Assembly (NCBI GenBank): GCA_917880885.1
Contig: OU862915.1
Span: forward strand, 35,100,676-35,164,675
Source: Limnephilus marmoratus
Taxonomy: Eukaryota; Arthropoda; Insecta; Trichoptera; Limnephilidae
Length of the DNA stretch: 64,000 nt
Direction: 5' to 3'
Made by a program: the position numbers and the translations under genes. Shown here in pieces: positions 32,069 to 43,299 of this stretch (the first letter of the stretch is position 1; the number at the start of each line of letters is the position of its first letter). Below the pieces are notes generated by a model. That model did not search any database. It saw nothing but the letters and a program-made list of their open reading frames with translations, and was not told the origin of the DNA.

Positions 32069-33835
32069 ATTATCCTCATAAATTAACCAAATCCAAAACC
32101 ATCCCTCACATTTACAAAGAAAATCCATAATCCTTGGATTCAAAGTATACCCTCTTACACTAATCATTACTAATAACATAATCTCTACTACCTTTATATT
32201 ATTATTAAGATTGTAAACCAGGCCTTAGACATTAGACGTTCACTCTTCTTTAACAAGTAGCCCCATCTTCCTGTACGATTATACATTAATAATTCATAAA
32301 AAGCCGGGATAATGCGTTTTATCCCGAGGTAACCTCATTACTTTGCCCGGGATCTTCTAGCAGCTATCCTGCCGGGTAATTCAACTGATAAAAGAGTGGC
32401 AAGGGCGCAAATGTGGGAAATGGAACGGCGTTGAAAAAATAATAAAATTAACGTAAATAAAAAGCAGACTATTTTTGTTTTTCGATATATATTGACGGTA
32501 GAAAGGCAAAGTGATTAACAAATCATTTCGGCACAATATGAGTTATATAACAAGTCGGGTTTAAGGGCAAATAACCAGACAAAACTTCAGTTTGTCCATT
32601 TATTTACGGTCTTACAAATTAATACATTTTAGATTTTTTTTTACAATATTATTTTGCTTAGACATTATTGAAAAATTATAAATACTTATGATAAAAAAAT
32701 AATTACAAAAAGTACATAATTTTGAATGAAATAAAATTGATATTGAGTTATAATGTTAAAATGCTGGTATGGCAAATAATTAATCTTTCTCATCGGAACC
32801 GCCCTGTACAGTTGCAAGGGTACGATCGCAAGATCATCGTTCGACAAATTTAAATTCTCGGCCGCTGGTTGGTGGCTCTTAAGGCACCTGAGCATTTTTA
32901 TTACTAATAAGTACTTTAAACTGTTTTTTGCATTTCTTGGGCAACAATATGTAACAATTTTTAGAAATTTGTTATTTTTTCAATGCACATTACGTTATTT
33001 TTTCAATGCATGCTACTTTAAATTTTCTGCTACCGGTTTCGTCCCACCCGTATCACACTTATACTAACCTAAATATTACATACAAGAACAAAAATGATTA
33101 GATTTATTAGGTGAGGGTATTGAGACAACTTGTTTTGAGGATGGGAAACACGGTGGGAGGAGTCAATATTACATGGGAACTGGGAACATGGTTAATAAGG
33201 GAATTTTCAGGGTGCTATAATTCAAGGGAGGATTTCGGTATTTTTGTGTACTGTGGAGATTCCATCACAGTACATACTTATGCAAGCAAAAACTGTCTTT
33301 ATTATACATTTAATTTTTCTTTTATTTTGACACTTTCATTAACCTTCCCATACATACTTGAACTTGTAGAAATACACTTGTAGTATGATACTTCAAGTTT
33401 ATTTCTAACAGTAATAAATCTAAAGAAAAAAAAATCCTGGATCCGCCCTTGCTATAATTTTATTTGTGGTCTTAAAAGCCAATTACATTAAATCCTTACT
33501 TTTTTATTACAAAATGGCTTGTGATAGTTAAATTTATACCTGTTTAATTGTATAGTTACCTGTTTAACCTTTCCTATTCACTCGTCAACTATGACGTTTT
33601 ATCGCATGGTATAAAGCTTAAGACTTTCTGCCTGTCCATATAAAAAAAATGTGAATGCACGTTAGCCATTCTTTTTTACCAAATAAAAGCTATTCGTTTT
33701 TTTTAAATCTGAATGCCTACCTTAATACTACACCTACTCGTATCATATACGGATCATTTAAACTTTTGGTGAGTCAGCAAGTCAACCTTCTCTAAAAATC
33801 AATGTTTGTGATGTAAGTCATTTTAAAATACTGAA
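32069..33835. other. Unassigned AT-rich DNA with one dispersed repeat
   Basis: The block 33105-33255 (TTAGGTGAGGGTA, then GGAGGAGTCAATATTACATGG, then TCAGGGTGCTATAA) recurs, diverged, at 45125-45235. It is an unnamed dispersed repeat. The remainder gave no signal. Confidence 0.4.
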
Positions 33836-33837
33836 CA

Positions 33838-33953
33838 ATGGCAGAATGCAACATGGCGCTTTCGTGTCTGCTTTGTCTGTTATCAAATTCACCTGTCAGC
33901 AGGAGCATGAGCGATTTAGCGCCAAAACTTCAAGAGGATGTATCCGCGTAAAG
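33838..33953 (+). CDS. Possible first coding exon (speculative)
   Basis: An ATG in a good context (AACAATGG) opens a frame whose product begins MAECNMALSCLLCLLSN and continues PVSRSMSDLAPKLQED. It is followed by a plausible splice donor (CGC/GTAAAG) before its in-frame stop. The CxxCL word near the N-terminus is reminiscent of zinc-finger-associated (ZAD) domains, but too little is present to assign it. No acceptor or second exon was identified. It may equally be a chance frame. Confidence 0.2.
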
Positions 33954-34017
33954 GTGAGGTTTTTATTTTTTGCCATAAATATATTAATTTTAGAATATTG
34001 TTACAATAATACTATTA

Positions 34018-34310
34018 AATATACACGCCAAACGCGTGCCCAACATATGTACACGGTTGACGTTTGTCACGTGAGAATGGGTCGCTTCGTCGACTCGTTC
34101 TTGAGTTTAACAGCTCGGCTGTGGAACGATTTGCCGGCCTCTATATTTCCTCCTTCCTACAACATATGGGTCTCTTCAAGACCAATCAATGTTCATTCCT
34201 TCCTCTCCTCGACAAGACCTTCCACACAGCATCTCAGATGACATAGGCCCTGAGGGAAATTATTTTCCTCAGGGCCTCCTGTGTGGAGTTAATGTAAAAA
34301 AAATATAATA
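34018..34310 (+). mobile_element. LINE-B copy 1 (3' end)
   Basis: The C-terminus of a non-LTR reverse transcriptase is readable: AQHMYTVDVCHVRMGRF, SFLSLTARLWNDLPASIFP and, after a frame change, MGLFKTN. The TARLWN-LP-xFP-YN-FK pattern is the usual C-terminal end of Jockey/CR1-group LINEs. It is followed by the tail CTTCCACACAGCATC through CCTGTGTGGAGTTAATG and a run of A. The last ~110 bp, including both stems of the nested hairpin, are shared with SINE-A. Confidence 0.85.
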
Positions 34311-34314
34311 ACGG

Positions 34315-34460
34315 CAGATAATAATCTTTTTTAATTGAAATAAAACAATAACTTTGTTTGTAACTAATACCGACCGATTACGCTTAACACAAGCGTCTTC
34401 AGGGTTTAAAATAAAATGATCATATAATCATCGTTTAAATTATTGCTTTATTTCAATTAA
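34315..34460 (-). mobile_element. Penelope-like element end, minus strand
   Basis: On the minus strand, CTGAAGA (34396-34402) is followed by a perfect 5-bp stem II, CGCTT/AAGCG. The GAAAC element is mutated to TAATC, then CGGTCGGTATTAG and ACAAAGTTATTGTTTTATT. The last words match the end of the Penelope copy at 31430-31480, so the two belong to one subfamily. The loss of GAAAC should abolish ribozyme activity. Confidence 0.65.
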
Positions 34461-35400
34461 CATTTCAAATAACGATGTACCCGCTGGGATAATATTTTCT
34501 TATTAATTATCATGTACTAACTGTATTTATATGTATTTCCCTGTAATTTTTAAATTACATAAGCAATATTTTAATGAAAATATAATAAATTACAAAATTT
34601 AATTAAACAGCATTTTGTATGTATGTAAACACATATTTTTTAAATATATATATTTATCTTTTAATTTTTATCTTTTTTTGTCTTTAAATATTATTATTTT
34701 TTTTTAATCTTTTTTTACCCGTGATGCATTTCTTTTTTACTAAATATAATATGTTATTTACCCGCTTCGGAACAGACGTTGTCTAGTGAGGTGGGCAAAA
34801 TAAATCTATATACATAAATTAAAATAAAATAAAAACCCGGGTTGCCGGCACTGAAACTGAAAAAAAACACAAAGTGACTGCTTTCTATAAAAATGTCATC
34901 TTTTTTAGCTTGAAATTTTAGTAGTTTGCTGAAATATAATTACTAAAATAGTATGGAATGAAAAAAAAAATCTTCGGATGAAGTACCTCCGTTGTCTGTC
35001 AGATTCAAGGTAAAGATAGCATAATATTTTATCTGCATATAAGAATAATTCTAAAAGCACAATTTTTTTCCGTCAAGTAGTGGTCATGAAGGAGCCTTAT
35101 TTAAAAAATGTCCTCCAAGAGAAACAAGTTGTCACTTACAACAAGCTGAAAAGCATAAAAAGTTTTCGTAAAGTTATATTGGATGACTATGATGAAACAG
35201 AAAATAATTCAGATACCTTTAATTTATTTATTTAATTTCAGCGGTATACATATACCATAAGAACTGATTACATGTCACAAAATCAAAAATAATAATATAG
35301 AAATTAAAGAAAAAAATTGTTTAATTGATAATTGTGGCAAATGAATGAGAAATGACACCAGAGAGACAGTTACATACAAAAATTTATAGTACAAATAATA
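34461..35400. other. AT-rich spacer
   Basis: Very AT-rich low-complexity DNA with no recognised feature. Confidence 0.4.
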
Positions 35401-35404
35401 GAAT

Positions 35405-36005
35405 TAATATTGACTGAAAAGATTTGATATCCCTCTTGTACCTACCTTCCGTGCAGTTAAATAGATCTGCCACATCTGCATATCTATTACTAACATCATG
35501 TAACCTAGGTACAAGGGAGTGTTTCGAGTACTCAGTCCTATTATTGTTACATTTAAACAGGATTTTAGATCTAGTGGTTCTCGTGGAAACATGAAATTCA
35601 ATGAGCTTAGTTAAATTAGGACTGTCTATAGTATCTATGCTACCATTTACTGAACAAAAATATTAAGTCGGATATAATTCTTCGATCTGAGAGTCTTAAT
35701 AAATTTAATTCTTTCATCAAGTAATTATAGTTTATGTTTTCAATGGGAATACCGAGTTTAAAATTAATATGTCTTAGAAATTTATGTTGATTTTTTTCAA
35801 TTGAATCTGAATGTATTTTAAAATGGGGGGACCAGATCGAGGAGTTATATTGGACTTGACTACGTACTAAGGATGTATAAAGGAGTAAAAGAACTGATGA
35901 ATACGTTGTTCAGTTAAATTTCCATGGAATCTGTTGCAGAGGGGGTCATACGATCATAAAAAGTTAACAATCCAAGTTTGCAGTGTCTTGCAAATGCTGA
36001 GGAGT
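35405..36005 (-). mobile_element. CR1/Jockey-group LINE, C-terminal fragment
   Basis: On the minus strand the thumb and C-terminal region is readable across frames: KFLRHINFKLGIPIENINYN, LLRLSDRRIISDLIFLF, then DSPNLTKLIEFHVSTRTTRS and RYKRDIKSFQSIL. It resembles the C-terminus of the 14-15 kb fragment. Several frameshifts are present and no palm motif remains. Confidence 0.7.
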
Positions 36006-36009
36006 AAAT

Positions 36010-36875
36010 CCCTGATCACACACGTCAAACTAATTTTCAACAAACTACTGTTCTGGGTAAAATTACGTTAGGACAAATAATGCAATAATATTAAAATGCC
36101 AGTTATTGATGGTGATGAGGGTGAACGAGGCCTCATCGTCTTTGGATGTCGTGAAAGATACCTATCATCTTTCATAACATTGAACCATCAACCTTAAAGC
36201 GGCCAAGATTAAGTCAATAGATCGATTAAGAGGAAATACTAGCTGCGCTTTTCTATACAAACGTATTCCCCGTTTATCTCTCTGGATTTTGACCCTAGAG
36301 CAAAATTTTTTTTTACATAATATAGATATTGACCACTAGCGTGTCGGTACGTTTTGTTTTTTTTTGATAATTTACTTCTCATAGAAGTTACGACCTTCCA
36401 AAAATGAATAAAATTGCCTAATTTAAACGCCGTCAAAAAACGTTCAGTATACAAACTAAACAATGTATTTTGAAAAAAAGCAAAACGTACCGACATAGAA
36501 TATTTTCTTTTAATACAGTTAGTGAAAAAAAATTTTTAAATCCGTCCAGTTTTGGAGAAGAAAAATGGGGAATACAAAACATCGATTTCGAAGATTTTAT
36601 TTAGGTATTTTCGGCCCGACGTGCAGGTGTCCCTTTCGCTCATTTCTCCTGAGGGGGGCCGGGGAACGTGGGTTTTGACAAATACATACATATAATGCGA
36701 AGTAGTGATGTAAAGAATTTTATCGGTAGACTAGTGTTGTCCTTGCCCGAGTAATCGATATTTTTTATTCGTTTTTTTTCTGTTTAGTGACTCATCGCGG
36801 TATACCAATACTGACCGAGCTTTCATACTAAAATTGTGCAAAATTAAATTTTTTTATGTCAAGTACTATAATAAA
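36010..36875. other. Unassigned, possible MITE at 36240-36600
   Basis: GTATTCCCC near 36262 and its inverted copy GGGGAATAC near 36568 sit in similar contexts, suggesting diverged terminal inverted repeats of a small DNA element. No target duplication was identified. Confidence 0.3.
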
Positions 36876-36880
36876 TTTTC

Positions 36881-37300
36881 AATTTGGGAGGCGTTTTAGG
36901 TACCATCGCCCCGGGAACCATTTATTGGATAACCAACACCCCCGCCACTTGGTCACCGCAAGTGGTCCTCTATGTTTGGTGACAGAGCCTGGGTTCCCGG
37001 GTTCACGGATGAGGTCTGCATGGGTTTTGGTGGCGGATAATTTTGTCCACTTACTGCGTGGCGGGCCGGATTGGGAGAAACTGGAAGAGGAAGATCTTTT
37101 GATCTCTACAGCTGGACTCTCCACCATCATTTCATACTTTTACCTACCTTTTCCCTACCCAAAACTTCCTTTCCTTCCTTATCCTAAAAATACCCTCCAC
37201 ACAGCTTCTCCAATGATGTCCAACAACTTCTCCAACAAAGTCCCTGAGCGATTATTTTTCCTCGGTGCCTCCAATGTGAGGTTTATGTTTTTAAAAAAAA
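36881..37300 (+). mobile_element. SINE-A copy 9, long form
   Basis: Starts AATTTGGGAGGCG and keeps the long-form middle (GGCGGGCCGGATTGGGAGA, CTGGACTCTCCACC). The tail has diverged: CCTCCACACAGC is retained but the 3' arms of both stems are altered. It ends in eight A. Confidence 0.8.
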
Positions 37301-37439
37301 TCTGTTTCAAATTTTTAGTTGAGAGTCGCTTACATTGCCTTCAGTGATTAATTGAAATTTTTTGTTTGTAAACACTTTATTGTACAAAATTTTTTACCAC
37401 TATACAATGAATTTTAAACAATTTATGATTTAGATCTTT
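37301..37439. other. Short spacer
   Basis: AT-rich, no feature recognised. Confidence 0.3.
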
Positions 37440-38910
37440 CTCTCGCCGGTAAATTTCTTGATATGCGACCGTCAATTGTTTCTGGTAAAAGGCATTGGTG
37501 GTAGAAGTTTTTCTAACAGTGGTTCAATTTTTTGCCAGATTGAATCGTCCCTTTCAATTTTTTCATACGGCAAACCTTTAGGACTCCACACGACAAAATA
37601 ACAGTATTTACGACGAGTAATGTGTAACTGGCCTTGTACTTGGTAGAAGTAATTGTGATTCCGTTTTAATGTTGAAACATTGTCTTCAATTTTACAGTTA
37701 TCAATTTTTTTTGTTCAAATCCTTCTTCTGGTGACATATTTACTATACTATATGGGCATTTCACTTCAATTATAGAATCCTTGCCAAAAAGGCCATCCGG
37801 ACTTGCGCTAAAAAGTTTTTGTTTTCATCGATAAATAGTCCACAGGCGAATATCTCTAATTTTGTTTCTTTTGTAAATTGCTCAATTGCTTGGTTTTCAT
37901 TTTCTTTCCCATAATTTGTGGCCATATTTCCTTTAAATGGCGAGTACAGTAGCGAGTTTAATACTCTCGCAACTGAAGTTTTTGGCCGTAGCTTACATAT
38001 TTTTGTCCAAAGTTAGAAGCTGTAAGCCGCTTACGCCTTTCAATTGTCCACAAATTATTATTGCTTTGGCCCACCGTATTCCTTTCAAGTTCATCCTTAT
38101 TCGATGGAGATAATTCTTTGAAAAATTCCTCTTTATCGTTTCAAATAATTCAGCTGGCATATCTGGATCTAATTCCAATTGACCATAATTTTCATCAGGC
38201 CCTGTAACTTTTTTTCTCTTTTCTGTCGTGTTTTCGTAATACCTTAGTTTTATTTTTCGACACCTCTGTATTGTCTCCTTCGAACGTCGTTTTCTTTCAA
38301 TAAAATGCTTCGTGTAGTTGCCAGGACTGTGGCCTTGGATTTTTTTTGTATTCGTGAATGGGTTGTCATTTCACTATTCCACGAAGTTACTGCTCAAGAA
38401 GCTCAACTGCTGAAGTTATCCCATTTTTGTAAAATTTGCTCTTTTTCCGCCTATAAATTTGGCTATAACGTTGTTGAAATGCTCCACAGTGTTATTTGTC
38501 ACGTTAATAATAAGACTTTCTGCATTTGCTATTAGAGACGACAATAATTGTTGAATATCAGTCCTGTTCCACAATCTTGAAGATCGCTTACTAAATTTGG
38601 ATCATTAGTATACTTCTCCGACTTGCAATAGTATGACGAACATTTTGTATGATCACCAAAAACATGGTTTGCGGCATTTTTTTGTCCATTTTCAGATTTT
38701 TTACTTTATCACTTTGTGCCGTGTTTTCTTGCTCTTTTCTGTAATTTACTGCTCAAACTATAGCTTTTCTCATACGTAAAACGTTTGCTTCAACCTTTTT
38801 CCTTATGTGAACTGGTACAAAGCCTTTAGCGTTGTTGGTTTTTTTTCTAAGTGCTTTTATTTTATTGCAAAAATTGCGAAGTAAGTGATTTTTGCACTTT
38901 TTTTTGTACT
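37440..38910 (-). pseudogene. YqaJ/lambda-exonuclease family gene relic
   Basis: The family folds as a PD-(D/E)xK nuclease that resects DNA ends. On the minus strand the N-terminal part reads KCKNHLLRNFCNKIKAL (38900), NHVFGDHTKCSSYYCKSEKY (38660) and VEHFNNVIAKFIGGKRANF (38460). The pre-nuclease block ELERNTVGQ and ERRKRLTASNFGQ follows (38050). The nuclease core then shows GKENENQAIEQF (37910), SASPDGLFGKDSIIEVKCPY (37780) and YFYQVQGQLHITRRKYCYFV (37640). The acidic residues, the EVK triad and the QVQGQ glutamine are all present. At least four frameshifts or stops split the frame, so no intact protein can be made. Comparable proteins occur, often in many copies, in insect genomes, which suggests a mobile or expanded family. 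Confidence 0.8.
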
Positions 38911-39408
38911 ATGAAGTTGGGCCTGAAGCCTTGGGTTGAAGTTTCGCTAATATTGTCTTCATGTAATTAAATATTACAATTTAAGGTTTTATAAAGTTGA
39001 AAATAAAAATAAAAAGTTTTGAAGTTTAAAAAAATTATATATTTGTTTCCTTTATTTCAAACTGACTGTAATAAATATTTAAAAAAAATGTGTAGGTAAA
39101 TCTATCTATAGGTAAAAGACCAACATTTTTGATTGAATTTTGAACGAACTAACACATCCTTTTTTGTATTTACTGCTTAAAGAAACTCAAAAATACAGGA
39201 GTACAAATCAAACCTCAGCAAGCGATATATCTAACATTTTAAACATTATTATTTACAAACATGTCAACTCACACGTATGATACATACAACACAATAAATC
39301 CATTTAGATTTAATTGTCTAATAAAATATGTAAGTGCTTTTATCTTTTTCGTTATCGTAATTTTAATTAGAAAAAAACTTAAGGTGGGCAATTTTTAAAC
39401 CTTTTTTA
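38911..39408. other. AT-rich DNA, possible 5' part of the YqaJ relic
   Basis: The minus strand may continue the YqaJ-family N-terminus for a few tens of codons above 38910, but I could not establish the frame. No other feature. Confidence 0.35.
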
Positions 39409-40166
39409 TCTCTACATATTATAAAGTAAAGTCCCCCGCGCCGTCTTTCTGTCTGTCTGTCTGTCTGTCTGTCTGTTCGCGATAAACTCGAAAACTACTG
39501 AACGGATTTTCATGCGGTTTTCACCAATAGATAGAGTGTTTCGTGAGGAAGGTTTACGTATGTAATTTGTCAAGGATTTGTGTAAATTGGTTGAAACATA
39601 ACGATAATTGTTAGAAGTGTCGGAAAAATTCCAGCCGCCTGGTAGCTTTCATCGAAAACGCTGCCTAATCCTTTTGGGATATAACAAAACAACGCTTGGT
39701 GGGATATTCCTCTTTTATAGATCTACAAAAAAGTCCGCGATGGCATATATCTATCTTTTACTATACGCATTCTATCTTCTTATCTTATTATTCTTATCAA
39801 TTGCATTTTAGATATAATGTGTATAGTAAGCTATCCGTAAAAGATAGATATATGCCTTCGCGGACTTTTTTGTAGATCTATAAAAGAGGAATATCCCACC
39901 ATTAATTGTTTTATTATATCCCAAAAGGATTGTGCAGCGTTTTCGATGAAAGCTACCAGGCGGCTGGACTTATTTCCGACACTTCTAACAATTATCGTTA
40001 TGTTTCAACCAATTTACACAAATCATTGACAAATTGCATACTTAAACCTTCCTCACGAAATACTCTGTATATTGGTGAAAACCGCAGGAAAATCCGTTCA
40101 GTAGTTTTCGAGTTTATCGCGAATAGACAGACAGACGGCGCGGGGGACTTTATAATATGTAGAGAT
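39409..40166. repeat. Long inverted repeat (two ~370-bp arms)
   Basis: Left arm from TCTCTACATATTATAAAG and right arm ending CTTTATAATATGTAGAGA (to 40166) are inverted copies. Landmarks on both arms include AAAACTACTGAACGGAT, CGTTTTCGATGAAAGC, GGGATATTCCTC and AAAAGTCCGCG. The centre lies near 39785-39800. The arms differ by a few small indels, so the structure is not an exact assembly palindrome. Confidence 0.9.
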
Positions 40167-40565
40167 AGAGATAATCGGTCAAAAATACATTTTTGTTGCA
40201 TATGCATTTTTGAGTTTTTTTTTTAATAAGATAGGTAAGTGCCAAATTATATGAGTAGAAATTTAAGTTTTGTGGTATCATCATAAAATGAAGTCGCTCA
40301 AAATGTATGTGCGCATAAATCTTTTAAACTACGCAACAGATTTTCATGCGGTTTTCACCAATAGATAGAGTGATTTAAGAGGAAGGTTTATGTGTATAAT
40401 AAATTCTTATTATAGTAGAGAAAAGCCAAGAAATTCAAATATTCAATTTAGGCAAAGGGCAGCGCGCAGCGGGCAGCTGGCGAGCGGATGGTGTGGATTT
40501 TATAAAGGTTGGGTAAATGGCGTTGTGTTTCGTTAGCCACAGCAACTTGTGGCCGGGTCTGCTAG
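39409..40565 (+). mobile_element. Non-autonomous Helitron with a fold-back core
   Basis: Begins TCTCTACATATTATAAAG and ends GGGTCTGCTAG, inserted between A (39408) and T (40566). The TC start, the CTAG end and insertion at AT are Helitron hallmarks, and this start word is common in insect Helitrons. The first ~760 bp form a giant inverted repeat. The third copy of the ACGGATTTTCATGCGG-type segment (about 40340-40390) is in plus orientation. A (GTCT)n tract lies at about 39446-39475. No Rep/helicase is encoded. Confidence 0.75.
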
Positions 40566-40569
40566 TTAT

Positions 40570-41360
40570 TAATAAAATAAAAACAAAATTATATGTTTAT
40601 TTCGAATTATAAAATTTGAAAGCGTATTTCATCATCTTTCAAAAACAGTTTTTAGTTTTCGGATGCGTTCACAAATATTAAAGTTATTTGGAATTTATTG
40701 GAAAGCGGAAATATTTTGACTTTTCGAAAAACAGGCCCGAGGCCTGAGAGGTTAATACTAATTTTCAATAATAACTAATGTATCATAGAGAATAATCATA
40801 TGTATGTATATAATAATTCGATGTAGTTGGTTTGACTGCATATTTATAAACGCAAATACAGTGAAAACTTTAAAACTACTAACCTACATAGAGTTCTAGT
40901 AAAATAATTCGTAATTTGTCGGTAATAAGCGTGAACAGAAGACATTGTTACAATACCTATCGACGATATTTATAAATAACCGACAATAGCAGACCTCGTG
41001 CGTTTAAAAATAATGGGCCCTTTTTCTGTCACACCGCAAGGCCGATTCAAAAACTTCATTAGCGACGAAATAAGTCGAAACATGCTTTATCTAAACAGAA
41101 TATTGGATATGGCGGTATGAGGCGAAAGACGGTAGGCATGAGACGCAGAGGGCGAGAGGGTGTACAAGCCAAACACTCACGTGGTCTCACCAACACATCG
41201 ATAGCTAGTTGTTTTTTGAGCGCGGTGCGATAGCGAGAATTTTTTAAAATACCTACCGTCGAGATTTCTCACCGGTGCTATTACCTCTTAATGCTGGCTA
41301 CGTACGATTGTATTGATGGATTGCATTATTATTATTCTTAGTTTAATTATTTAGAATAGT
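40570..41360. other. No recognised feature
   Basis: A purine-rich, locally GC-rich patch lies at about 41110-41180. No family recognised. Confidence 0.35.
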
Positions 41361-41364
41361 TAAT

Positions 41365-41600
41365 GGAGATTAGAAGTAATGAGGCGACTTGAAGCATTCG
41401 AGATGTGGATCTACAGAAGAATACTCAAAGTGAGCTGGATGGACAGAACTACGAATGAAGATGTTATGGTTCGAAAAAATAAAGAAAAAGAAGTTATTAA
41501 AACAATAAAAATCCGTAAACTTCAGTGTCAAGGACATGTGATTGGACATCCAGAGAAGTACGAAATCTTGCATCTAATAATACACTGGAGGTTTCCAACC
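41365..41600 (+). mobile_element. RTE-like LINE C-terminal fragment
   Basis: The frame starting at 41379 reads RRLEAFEMWIYRRILKVSW, then NEDVMVRKNKEKE and KTIKIRKLQCQGHVI. The pattern EAFEMWxYRRxLxxSW followed by RKLQxxGHxx is the C-terminal block of RTE-like reverse transcriptases. It is a third RTE subfamily in this window, distinct from those at 1.7 and 4.7 kb. Both ends are truncated. Confidence 0.75.
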
Positions 41601-41904
41601 GCATACCCACCCCGGTATAAGTAACTTATGGTTACTCCTTCAGGGCTCTCTCAAGGAAGCTAATTTTTTTTATTTGAACGTCTCTACATTTAATTTGAAC
41701 AAAGCTAGACCCCCAATGTCCCCGCATACGGTGTTAACGAGCAGTATGCAAGTGCTTTATATGTACAGGTTAGTAACTAATAAATATAAATATATACATT
41801 ACCTCTTTCATTGGGGAAAATCAGAGGGGAAAATAAAATAATTACATGTAGGCGATATGCCTACTCAAACTGTTTAATGTACATAAATAATAACTCAATT
41901 TTAA

Positions 41905-42330
41905 CGTTGTTGCTGGTAGGGAGCGAGTGTGTCACAGGTACGCCCGGCAGTCCTGTTGAGAGGTGCATGTTTTCAGGAAAGCCAAGCGCGAGGGTCGGTT
42001 TCCGCGCCCCTTAGCCAACTTCTCGGTGATGCATCGACGACACTGCTAACGGATGCGGGTGGCAGAACGCCCAAAATGATCAGCGCCGGGTTGTCGGAGG
42101 CAGGGCGGAGGGTCCCCTTACTCGCGCGAGACATCCTTACGATCCACACCTCCCCCCAGGGGAGGCGCGGGCCATCCATGAGACATCGCTCCGGGTCGTC
42201 CTCACTCCGGTGTCCACATGCAGGGACGGGGTCACAAGCCACCCCCAATGGAGGGGATAAGGACGAGACACATTATATGGTTCAGTTCTCGTCTCTGTGA
42301 CATTGCTATAAAGAAGTGTTCCGCTGCCAT
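41905..42330 (+). other. GC-rich block with a 123-codon frame, unidentified
   Basis: Composition jumps to GC-rich here. The frame 41929-42300 begins MSQVRPAVLLRGACFQ and includes GGRTPKMISAGLSEAGRR. No domain was recognised, and the antisense is also open for about 90 codons, a usual side-effect of high GC. It could be a fragment of a transposon or of a host exon. Confidence 0.3.
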
Positions 42331-42389
42331 GTTACAGGGTATCCAACACCTTGCAGTTACACAACGATTAGAAAAGAAAAACGATAAAA

Positions 42390-42850
42390 AAAAACAAAAA
42401 TAATAACTAATAAACCTAAAGAATAACGAAGATAATTTGGGTGCATTCCATACATGAAACCGGTTTTTCAAATTTTGATAAGCCAGGTGGGACCAATAAC
42501 ATGTGTTTACTGCCTCACGAACCCGGAAGCGTTGGAAATGCTCCTCTTCCCATTATAGGAAGTAACAAATAATAACTAATAAACCTAAAGAATAAAGAAG
42601 GAAATTTGGGTGCATTCCATACATGAAACCGGTTTTTCAAATTTTGATAAACCAGGTGGGACCAATAACATGTGTTTACTGCCTCACGATAACCGGAAGC
42701 ATTGGGAATGCTCCTCTTCCCATTATAGGAAGTAACAACAAACATATTTGATAATAATAAGAAAAAAGTGGTTGCATACCACACCTGAAATTGGCTTTGG
42801 ATTTTTGGGGAGACAAGTGAAGGATCCGAGGTAACGATTTTTACGGCACG
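42390..42850 (-). pseudogene. Decayed zinc-finger modules, minus strand
   Basis: On the minus strand EKPVSCMECTQII occurs twice, one 169-bp period apart (near 42455 and 42625). A third related word, PKPISGVVCNHFF, lies near 42780. This is the linker and first cysteine pair of C2H2 fingers. The tandem units 42401-42569 and 42570-42738 are about two finger lengths (2 x 84 bp), so the repeat probably preserves the ancestral two-finger period. Histidine pairs are not in frame. Confidence 0.55.
42401..42738. repeat. 169-bp tandem duplication
   Basis: Two units starting TAATAACTAATAAACC differ at a small number of positions. Each carries ACATGAAACCGGTTTTTC and CCAGGTGGGACCAATAAC, which are the antisense of the zinc-finger-like coding words. 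Confidence 0.9.
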
Positions 42851-43299
42851 CCAATAACGGAATGCTTAAGTGTCAATGAAAACCGATTTCAAGTGTAGTA
42901 TATCTAAAGTGTACGAAAGAATTTTACATAGTGCATCAGAGGTCATTGAACTTTATGCTAGTGCGAGACAAAATACTGTTTTAATGCCTAAAGATTAGAT
43001 TAAATTTCGGACTAATACACGGCAACATTCAGGGATATTGCCATGATACAATACAGTCCTCAAGCGATCTACTTTGCTTCATTGTGTGTTGGAGTGCCAA
43101 AAAGTATAATAAATTACTCATTTTACCATAGACAATATATAAAGTCCTCATAGAGTTTTAAGAAATTCCATAGACTTAGCCCCGTTGTCCATAGACAATA
43201 ATTATTCTGAACATGTCATTGGTGGAAAATAGCCAAATAAATATAGATGATACGAATTTATAGATAGTTAACAATAATCAAGAAATTTATCTGTGGTTT

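Noticed and set aside
39446..39475. (GTCT)n tract as an independent satellite
   Set aside because: It is part of the Helitron arm; the short version occurs at the matching place in the other arm.
41973..42248. Minus-strand frame in the GC-rich block
   Set aside because: High GC removes stops in all frames; there is no motif on either strand.
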